This document shows positions 58,829 to 64,000 of a stretch of 64,000 bases of DNA, piece by piece. The stretch's first letter is position 1; each line of letters begins with the position of its first letter. A model generated the notes under the pieces. It worked only from the letters and a program-made list of their open reading frames with translations, did not search any database and had not been told where the DNA came from. The stretch comes from Chloroflexota bacterium. Lineage in GTDB: Bacteria; Chloroflexota; Anaerolineae; Anaerolineales; Villigracilaceae. The translations under genes and the position numbers were made by a program. The stretch covers positions 496,001 to 560,000 of the forward strand of contig JACPYX010000007.1 of assembly GCA_016195815.1 (NCBI GenBank). The letters are read 5' to 3'.

Positions 58829-60065
58829 AGGTTGCACGGATCGCAACCAACGTTACGTCATCGTCCTGCTTGGCCCCATTCTGATAGCTCAACAACGAAT
58901 CCAACAATCTATCACAGACATCCTGCGCCGAAAGCCCGACAAGCCCGCGCAACGTAGCTTTGATTCGCTCGAGGCCGAAGGCAACGCCATCCGGATTTCG
59001 GCAGTCCGTCATCCCATCTGTATATAAAAGAAGCATTGAGCCGGGCGCCAACGAAACGACGCGTTCGTCCAGCGTGATCTTATCCCATAAGCCCAGCGAC
59101 ATTCCGGGAGAGTGAGGAATGCGCTCTACGGTCCCATCAGGATTTAAGATCAAGGGCGGTTCATGCCCGGCACGCGCGTATGAAAATTTGCCGGTTTGAA
59201 TATCAAGAAGGCCGTATAAGGCCGTCACAAATTGCGCAGATTTTTCAAGACGCGTGATGTGATTATTGACCAGCCTCATGACTTCGCCCGGGGTTATATC
59301 GCGCGTATCTGCCTCAGCCATAACAAGCGCGTGAGTCCGCGCCATGAACAATGCGGACGGCACACCCTTATCTGCTACATCCCCAATCACAACCCCGAGT
59401 TGGGGCTCGCCGACCAAAAACACATCATAGAAATCGCCGCCCACCTGGCGGGCAGGCAGGATGCGCGCGCCAAAATCAAATCCCTCGACCACTGGGAGCA
59501 CATCGGGCAAAATGCTCAACTGAATATCGGCGGCCACTTTGAGTTCGCGCTCAAGGCGTTCCTTTTCGATCAATAACTCCTGAGCCGCCTTGAGATCGTT
59601 GTAAGCTTTTTGCAATTGATGGTTTTTTTCGGTCAGGTCACGGAAGGTAGAGTCGTTCGTCGCGTCCAGGCGCTCGCTAAGAATATTAACCATTGAATAA
59701 GCAATGACCGGCCACTGCTGCAGGACCTGGGTGAATTTCGCCCGGCTCAACACCCAGGTATGGCATTTATCTTTTGCGCGCACACTGGCAGTTCGTTTGC
59801 CGTCCGGCAATATCAAGCCCATTTCGCCGACATATTCACCGGGGCCGCATACTCGCAGCAGTAATTCGTCGGGCGTATCGGCCGCGAGCACAATTTCCAA
59901 AAAGCCGTCCATGACAACGTAAAGATGTTCACCCGGGTCTCCGTCATGGAACAAATACTCCCCCGGTTCATAAACCCGGATAGGCAATTCCCGCACCATC
60001 GCGATAAGTTCTGAGGATGGCACATCTGCAAAGAGTGGAATTTTCAGGAAAACAGATTCGTCCAT
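58827..60065 (-). CDS. cNMP-binding domain + SpoIIE phosphatase
   Basis: 412 aa. An N-terminal cyclic-nucleotide-binding domain (residues 8-125: LFHDGDPGEHLYVVMDGFLEI, GPGEYVGEMGLILPDGKRTASV) is followed by a coiled-coil (RDLTEKNHQLQKAYNDLKAAQELLIEKERLERELKVAADIQLS). A SpoIIE/RsbU PP2C domain (about 190-410) follows, with GDVADKGVPSALFMA, YARAGHEPPLIL and LLLYTDGMTDCRNP. Unlike the phosphatase at 5883, it has the standard AGHEPP core. It should dephosphorylate a STAS anti-anti-sigma protein in response to a cyclic nucleotide. Confidence 0.94.
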   Translation of the reverse strand: MDESVFLKIPLFADVPSSELIAMVRELPIRVYEPGEYLFHDGDPGEHLYVVMDGFLEIVLAADTPDELLLRVCGPGEYVGEMGLILPDGKRTASVRAKDKCHTWVLSRAKFTQVLQQWPVIAYSMVNILSERLDATNDSTFRDLTEKNHQLQKAYNDLKAAQELLIEKERLERELKVAADIQLSILPDVLPVVEGFDFGARILPARQVGGDFYDVFLVGEPQLGVVIGDVADKGVPSALFMARTHALVMAEADTRDITPGEVMRLVNNHITRLEKSAQFVTALYGLLDIQTGKFSYARAGHEPPLILNPDGTVERIPHSPGMSLGLWDKITLDERVVSLAPGSMLLLYTDGMTDCRNPDGVAFGLERIKATLRGLVGLSAQDVCDRLLDSLLSYQNGAKQDDDVTLVAIRAT

Positions 60066-60090
60066 GCTTGGGCACCTTAAAAAATATATC

Positions 60091-60735
60091 CTAGCTGTTT
60101 CTCAGATCTACTTCTTCTTTGCCGGCCAGTTTGTCTTGAATTTTTTGAACAACCATCTCCAGATGCTGAGGCTGATGAACGTAATCCAGATCGTCCGAAC
60201 GGATGGTCAGCACGGGGCAAAGATCGAAAGCGGCCAGCCATTCATCGTAAAAAGAATCGAGCAAAGAAAGATATTCGGCACTGATGCCTGTCTCGATATT
60301 GCGGGCGCGGCGGTGAATGCGATTGATCAAGACTGGAACGGGCGCTTTTAGGTAAATTAAAAGGTCTGGGCGAGGCAGGCTGTCCACCACAATATCAAAC
60401 AAACGATTGTAGGAAAGATGATCGCGCTCGGCCAGGTTGCCCATGTGATGCAAGGCGCGTGCGAAAATATAAAAATCTTCATAAATACTGCGGTCTAAAA
60501 TAGCGGAGCGAGCGTCGCGCGCGGCTTCCAGATATTGCTCAGCGCGGTGACCTAGAAAGAAAACCTGCAAATGAAAAGCCCAGGCACGCATGTCCGCATA
60601 AAAGTCGGGAAGATACGGATTGTCTGCCACCGACTCAAAGCCAGACCTCCATCCCAGCCGCGTGCCGATGCGTTCCGTCAACGATGTTTTCCCTGCGCCG
60701 ATATTTCCAGCCACCAATATCAAATGCTTTGCCAT
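60091..60735 (-). CDS. Deoxynucleoside kinase
   Basis: 214 aa. Walker A in ILVAGNIGAGKTSLTERIG at residues 5-23, the DRSIYEDFYIFARALH segment (catalytic E/DR(S/Y) region) near 85, LPRPDLLIYLKAPVPVLINRIHRRAR lid region near 125, typical of the dGK/dAK/dNK family for nucleotide salvage. The start MAKHLILVAG lies after an extended -10 (TGCTATACT) and a GACGAGGCGAGT leader. The preferred base cannot be inferred. Confidence 0.92.
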   Translation of the reverse strand: MAKHLILVAGNIGAGKTSLTERIGTRLGWRSGFESVADNPYLPDFYADMRAWAFHLQVFFLGHRAEQYLEAARDARSAILDRSIYEDFYIFARALHHMGNLAERDHLSYNRLFDIVVDSLPRPDLLIYLKAPVPVLINRIHRRARNIETGISAEYLSLLDSFYDEWLAAFDLCPVLTIRSDDLDYVHQPQHLEMVVQKIQDKLAGKEEVDLRNS

Positions 60736-60831
60736 ACTCGCCTCGTCGCAATAAGTATAGCAGAAAAGCCTGACAATTTTGTTTGCGCAAGCGCGCATAA
60801 CCCGTGTATAATTTGCCGACAGGAGACCTAC

Positions 60832-61257
60832 ATGGATAAATTTAAAATTCGCGACGCCTCCGGGTGGACAATGTTCGTCTTTGGCGTTCTGGCGCTTCTT
60901 CTCGGACTTTTGGGGCTGATTCGCCCCGAGATTCTTTTATCGCTGTTGGGCTTCAGCGCGCTCGACCGCGCGGCGCGTGCGGCAGGCGACTACACACTGG
61001 TGTTTATTACCGCCTCTGCCATGGCTTCATTCAATATGGGCGTGTACTACATTTTGGCGGTTGCGAACGATTATAAGAAATTCTATAAATGGACAGTTCC
61101 GTTCCGAACATTAACCTTTATAGTCTTCTCCCTCCTCGTTCTTACCAACCTTGCTCCAATCCCCTTTTTTGGCATTGGCCTGTGGGAAGGATTGGGCGCT
61201 CTGGCAACCGGGCTTGCCCTTCGCTCCGAAAATCGCAAGCCGGCTGCAAAAGGATAA
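60832..61257 (+). CDS. Small four-helix membrane protein
   Basis: 141 aa with four predicted membrane helices (around 12-33, 60-80, 88-108 and 110-130). No known family was recognised; it looks like small DoxX- or DUF-type membrane proteins. AGGAGACCTAC precedes the ATG, and a TATAAT lies upstream at about 60807-60812. It is followed after 3 nt by a STAS-like gene, so the two are probably co-transcribed. Confidence 0.75.
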   Translation: MDKFKIRDASGWTMFVFGVLALLLGLLGLIRPEILLSLLGFSALDRAARAAGDYTLVFITASAMASFNMGVYYILAVANDYKKFYKWTVPFRTLTFIVFSLLVLTNLAPIPFFGIGLWEGLGALATGLALRSENRKPAAKG

Positions 61258-61260
61258 TAG

Positions 61261-61623
61261 ATGAAATCCAAATGGATCGAACATAATGGAAAGAAGATTC
61301 TTTACCAGGATTTCTCCAGCCTATTTTATAACGCGCAGGCAGTCAAGGATGAACTGGCCGCAGTGCAGGAAGTTGTCTTGAAAGAGCCGGAAAACTCCGT
61401 CCTGGTGATTTCCAATTTCAAGGATACGCAAATCGGCGCAGATCTAATGGGCACACTTAACGAAGCGTCAGAAAAAACAAAAAATCGCGTTCGCAAAACG
61501 GCAGTGCTGGGAGTCACTGGCTTTAAACGGACATTGGGCGATATGCTCTCAAGACTCACCGGCCAGCCATTAAAATATTTCGAGAATGAAGAAGAAGCCA
61601 AGAACTGGCTTACAGAGGATTAA
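61261..61623 (+). CDS. STAS/SpoIIAA-like small protein
   Basis: 120 aa. The pattern of a buried beta strand (NSVLVISNFKDTQIG), helix and C-terminal LKYFENEEEAKNWLTED matches the SpoIIAA-like/STAS-fold family (the family that ends in a short EExAxxWL helix). Such proteins bind lipids or act in partner switching; no phosphorylatable Ser was assigned here. Encoded next to a four-helix membrane protein, and two SpoIIE phosphatases occur in this window. Confidence 0.75.
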   Translation: MKSKWIEHNGKKILYQDFSSLFYNAQAVKDELAAVQEVVLKEPENSVLVISNFKDTQIGADLMGTLNEASEKTKNRVRKTAVLGVTGFKRTLGDMLSRLTGQPLKYFENEEEAKNWLTED

Positions 61624-61628
61624 TATCA

Positions 61629-61662
61629 ATCCTACAAGCTGGTTCAGCCTGTAGGATTTTTT
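61629..61662 (+). terminator. Terminator after the STAS-like gene
   Basis: ATCCTACA (61629-61636) pairs with TGTAGGAT at the right, about 8 bp plus extensions, followed by TTTTTTAT. Confidence 0.75.
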
Positions 61663-61694
61663 ATCCAACAGATGAAAAAAGAAATCAGGAACCT

Positions 61695-62348
61695 ATGATT
61701 AATAAACTCCGCGAGCCCGTGAATGGACTCACCCACTTCTTTGCAGCGATCATTGCCGCAGTCGGCCTGATCGCCTTGATCGTCATCGGCTGGAACAGCC
61801 TCGTCAAGGAAGTCTCGCTAAGCATCTACGGCGCGAGCCTGATCCTGTTATTCGCGGCCAGCGCGGCCTATCACATGGTCAAGGCCGGACCAAAGGTCAT
61901 CGCCGTTTTTCGCAAGTTGGATCATGCGGCAATCTATCTGCTCATCGCCGGGACGTACACCCCCATTAGCGCCATTATGTTCACAGGCTTCTGGAAATGG
62001 GGCCTGCTTGCCATCGTCTGGTCGCTGGCTGTAATTGGGATCGTGGTCAAGATGTTCATTATCAAGGCCCCGCGCTGGATAACCGCGGGGGTGTACTTAG
62101 TGATGGGCTGGTTATCCCTGGCCGCCATCGGCGAGATGCTACGCGTCTTGCCTGTCGGCGCGTTGGTATGGCTGATAACTGGCGGGGTGATTTATACACT
62201 GGGCGCGATTGTTTACATCACCAAAAAGCTGGACTTTGTTCCAGGCGTTTTTGGCTTTCATGAAGTCTGGCATATTTTTGTGATACTGGCCGCGCTGGCG
62301 CACTTCATCGCCATCGCGGTCTATATTGCGCCTGCCATTTACAAATGA
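61695..62348 (+). CDS. trhA: Hemolysin III/TrhA-family membrane protein
   Basis: 217 aa with seven membrane helices. Visible are LREPVNGLTHFFAAIIAAVG at the N-terminus, SAAYHM near residue 58, KLDHAAIYLLIAGTYTPI with the metal-binding His/Asp, and the C-terminal FGFHEVWHIFVILAALAHFIAI with the conserved E-x-x-H-x-x-H. These give the PAQR/hemolysin III metal site. Members affect membrane energetics and phospholipid homeostasis in some bacteria; hemolysis is not implied. The stop overlaps a small downstream gene. Confidence 0.95.
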   Translation: MINKLREPVNGLTHFFAAIIAAVGLIALIVIGWNSLVKEVSLSIYGASLILLFAASAAYHMVKAGPKVIAVFRKLDHAAIYLLIAGTYTPISAIMFTGFWKWGLLAIVWSLAVIGIVVKMFIIKAPRWITAGVYLVMGWLSLAAIGEMLRVLPVGALVWLITGGVIYTLGAIVYITKKLDFVPGVFGFHEVWHIFVILAALAHFIAIAVYIAPAIYK

Positions 62349-62518
62349 AAACACAGCCATCTTCACAGATACGCAGAGCCTCCCTCGTTTTACTTCTGAT
62401 CGGGATAGCCCTTTTGGCTCTTGGATTTAGCACAAACGACAATATTTTTACATGGATATCCATCGTCTTTCTTGTAATTTCGTTCATAGCGGGCGGAAGA
62501 CGGTTTAAGAAAAAGTAA
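62345..62518 (+). CDS. Small two-helix membrane protein, 57 aa
   Basis: MKTQPSSQIRRASLVLLL to GRRFKKK, a 57-codon frame that overlaps the trhA stop by 4 nt (ATGA) and ends with a stop at 62516-62518. Two hydrophobic segments (residues 12-28 and 34-50) are flanked by basic ends. No homologue recognised. Translational coupling to trhA and a terminator beyond the stop support it as a real gene. Confidence 0.6.
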   Translation: MKTQPSSQIRRASLVLLLIGIALLALGFSTNDNIFTWISIVFLVISFIAGGRRFKKK

Positions 62519-62538
62519 AAGAACAAATCGGGCTACCA

Positions 62539-62578
62539 AAAAAGAGAAACGAGAGACCTTGACTCGTTTCTCTTTTTT
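62539..62578 (+). terminator. Terminator after trhA and the small membrane gene
   Basis: AAAAAGAGAAACGAG (62539-62553) pairs with CTCGTTTCTCTTTTT (62563-62577), ending in a T-run. It separates trhA from the DtxR regulator. Confidence 0.9.
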
Positions 62579-62584
62579 GACTAA

Positions 62585-62610
62585 AATTATTTAGGATAGA
62601 CTAAATAATT
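62585..62610. promoter_or_regulatory. DtxR/MntR-type operator
   Basis: AATTATTTAG and CTAAATAATT are perfect 10-bp arms around GATAGA, so the palindrome is 26 bp. The core TTTAGGATAGACTAAA resembles the IdeR/DtxR box. It is 9 nt upstream of the regulator start and could control both the regulator and the Nramp gene. Confidence 0.85.
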
Positions 62611-62618
62611 GTTTAGCC

Positions 62619-63293
62619 ATGACAGAACATCTAACCAACTCCATTCAGGATTATCTGAAACACATCTATGAGCTGACCGAGGATGGGCAGCCAGCCACCA
62701 CGACCGCGCTGGCAACGCGGCTTGGCATTGCCCCTGCTTCTGTAACAGGGATGATCCAAAAACTCGCCTCGTCCGAACCTGCGCTGGTTTCTTATCGCAA
62801 ACACCAGGGCGTCACGCTGACAGACAAAGGCCGGCGCGCCGCGCTGGAGGTGATCCGCCACCACCGCCTGATCGAAGCCTGGTTGGTGCAAACACTTGGC
62901 TATTCGTGGGATGAAGTCCACAACGAGGCCGAAAAACTCGAGCATGTCATCTCGGAAGAACTCGAGGCGCGCATTGCCGCCGCAATGGGGAATCCGCTAC
63001 GAGATCCTCACGGAGATCCGATCCCCTCCGCCGATCTCGTCATGCCTGAAGATAAGAGTATGGCGCTCTCCGGTTTGGCCTTGAAGCAAGAAGCGATGGT
63101 CAGCAAAGTCGAATCGCAGGATACAGATTTGCTAAAGCACCTCGAAAGCCTCGGGCTGGTGATCGGGGCGCGCGTGAAAACACTTGAGGTGTCGCGTTAC
63201 GATCAGGTCATGCGCCTGCAGGTTCGAGGGCGGAACGAACCGGTCGTGCTTGGCCCGGCCATCACAAATCGCGTCTTTGTCGAAATAAAATAA
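62619..63293 (+). CDS. DtxR/MntR-family metal-dependent repressor
   Basis: 224 aa. N-terminal helix-turn-helix (SIQDYLKHIYELTEDGQPATTTALATRLGIAPASVTGMIQKL), then a dimerisation domain with EAEKLEHVISEELEARI and GNPLRDPHGDPIP, typical of DtxR/SirR metal sites (H/E/C residues), and a C-terminal FeoA/SH3-like domain (residues 150-224). Senses Mn2+ or Fe2+. A palindromic box lies upstream and an Nramp gene is 10 nt downstream, so it likely represses metal uptake. Confidence 0.95.
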   Translation: MTEHLTNSIQDYLKHIYELTEDGQPATTTALATRLGIAPASVTGMIQKLASSEPALVSYRKHQGVTLTDKGRRAALEVIRHHRLIEAWLVQTLGYSWDEVHNEAEKLEHVISEELEARIAAAMGNPLRDPHGDPIPSADLVMPEDKSMALSGLALKQEAMVSKVESQDTDLLKHLESLGLVIGARVKTLEVSRYDQVMRLQVRGRNEPVVLGPAITNRVFVEIK

Positions 63294-63303
63294 AGGTCAA
63301 CAC

Positions 63304-64000
63304 ATGAAACCACCCACAACAAACTCAACATCCACAGGTAATAATGATGTTACCGTTCGCTCAGCCCATGAAGTGCTTTCTGGCACCAGCAAAAAGGGCT
63401 GGCTGGCGCGGTTGATGCCGTTCCTCGGGCCGGCATTCATCGCCAGCGTTGCATACATTGACCCGGGCAACTTCGCCACCAACATTCAGGGTGGAGCGAA
63501 GTTCGGCTATATGTTATTGTGGGTCATTCTGGCAAGCAATTTGATGGCAATGCTGGTGCAGACGCTTGCGGCCAAACTTGGGATTGCCACTGGCCAGAAT
63601 CTTGCCGAACATTGCCGCAATAATTTTCCGCGCCCGGTGGTGATCAGCATGTGGGTCATCAGCGAACTGGCGGCAATCGCAACCGACCTGGCTGAGTTCC
63701 TCGGCGCGGCGCTTGGATTCTATTTGTTGTTCGGTATGCCACTTTGGATCGCGGGATTGATCACTGCCGCGACCACGTTCCTCATCCTCGGGCTGGAACG
63801 CTATGGATTTCGCCCGCTCGAGGCGGTCATCACTGCGCTGGTCGGCGTGGTGGCAGGAAGTTATCTGATCGAGACTATTCTCGACAAACCGGCCTGGCCA
63901 GCGGTCATTTACAACACCTTCATTCCGCAATTCTCCGGCACGGAAAGCGTTTTATTGGCGACGGGCATTCTCGGCGCGACGGTCATGCCGCACGTTATCT
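63304..64000 (+). CDS. mntH: Nramp-family Mn2+/Fe2+ transporter, partial
   Basis: Open to the right edge; 232 codons seen. It begins with a polar tail of about 38 residues. AFIASVAYIDPGNFATNIQGG contains the DPGN metal-binding motif of helix 1. Later EFLGAALGFYLLF and TVMPHVI, the start of the helix-6 MPH metal motif, are visible. It imports divalent metals driven by protons. The gene is 10 nt after the DtxR-type regulator, and metal-dependent repression through the upstream box is likely. Confidence 0.93.
   Translation, partial: MKPPTTNSTSTGNNDVTVRSAHEVLSGTSKKGWLARLMPFLGPAFIASVAYIDPGNFATNIQGGAKFGYMLLWVILASNLMAMLVQTLAAKLGIATGQNLAEHCRNNFPRPVVISMWVISELAAIATDLAEFLGAALGFYLLFGMPLWIAGLITAATTFLILGLERYGFRPLEAVITALVGVVAGSYLIETILDKPAWPAVIYNTFIPQFSGTESVLLATGILGATVMPHVI

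Noticed and set aside
1-64000. tRNA, rRNA and known riboswitch genes
   Set aside because: None was recognised when intergenic gaps were read; most gaps are too short for a tRNA and no CCA-ended cloverleaf was seen.

Overview
The window looks like chromosomal DNA from a bacterium of the Chloroflexota, most likely class Anaerolineae. This is an inference from gene content and style: a short archaeal/eukaryal-type prolyl-tRNA synthetase, an ATP-dependent PEP carboxykinase, a complete beta-oxidation operon, a CUT1 sugar importer with GH13 enzymes, ECF transport and many GxGxxG/RCK-type genes in a moderately GC-rich background. No rRNA, tRNA, CRISPR array or phage was seen. Most genes carry AGGAG-type ribosome binding sites, but several start 6-8 nt after a clear -10 box and look leaderless.

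Layout. 1-5.8 kb (minus strand): a truncated GT-C-like membrane protein, an aspC-pckA pair (aspartate aminotransferase, PEP carboxykinase), and rpmF-fabD. 5.9-11.4 kb (plus): SpoIIE phosphatase, RCK channel-like protein and small P-loop protein in overlapping frames, then secD-secF and an AmpD-type amidase. 11.4-18.4 kb (minus): a fatty-acid beta-oxidation operon (TetR regulator, two acyl-CoA dehydrogenases, FadN-type multifunctional enzyme, thiolase, SCP2 protein) with a palindromic operator in front of the regulator. 18.5-28.0 kb (plus): small membrane proteins, methyltransferase, a LOG-family protein and proS behind a leader that resembles a proline attenuator, HEAT-like protein, hydrolase, FAD oxidoreductase, acyl-CoA synthetase, DUF1684 protein. 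28.0-31.6 kb (minus): a three-gene ECF vitamin-type importer with a tandem ATPase. 32.1-42.1 kb (plus): a PAS/GAF/HD-GYP sensor, delta-1-pyrroline-5-carboxylate dehydrogenase with a histone-H1-like tail, a CoA-transferase whose two subunit genes are separated by a hydrolase gene, PspC, CPBP protease, HAD phosphatase.

42.2-53.9 kb (plus) is a LacI-controlled sugar island: regulator, lipoprotein binding protein, two permeases, GH1 glycosidase, trehalose synthase, fructokinase and amylosucrase. Two or three LacI-type operators and matching promoters are readable. An intact IS5-family (IS427-like) element sits between the binding-protein gene and the first permease. No ATPase gene is present, so the importer must share one encoded elsewhere. 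53.9-64 kb: RarA, histidine phosphatase, Smr protein, VOC protein, PIG-L deacetylase, cystathionine gamma-synthase, cNMP-binding SpoIIE phosphatase, deoxynucleoside kinase, STAS-like protein, hemolysin III, then a DtxR/MntR regulator with its box and a truncated Nramp (MntH) transporter.

The most interesting signals are: (1) the Pro-rich leader peptide plus terminator/antiterminator in front of the LOG-proS pair; (2) four helically phased 11-bp repeats between the ECF operon and the HD-GYP sensor; (3) a phosphatase/RCK channel/P-loop trio whose channel lacks the normal K+ filter; (4) an aldehyde dehydrogenase with an H1-like basic tail; and (5) the IS element whose transposase stop codon is supplied by its TA target site.
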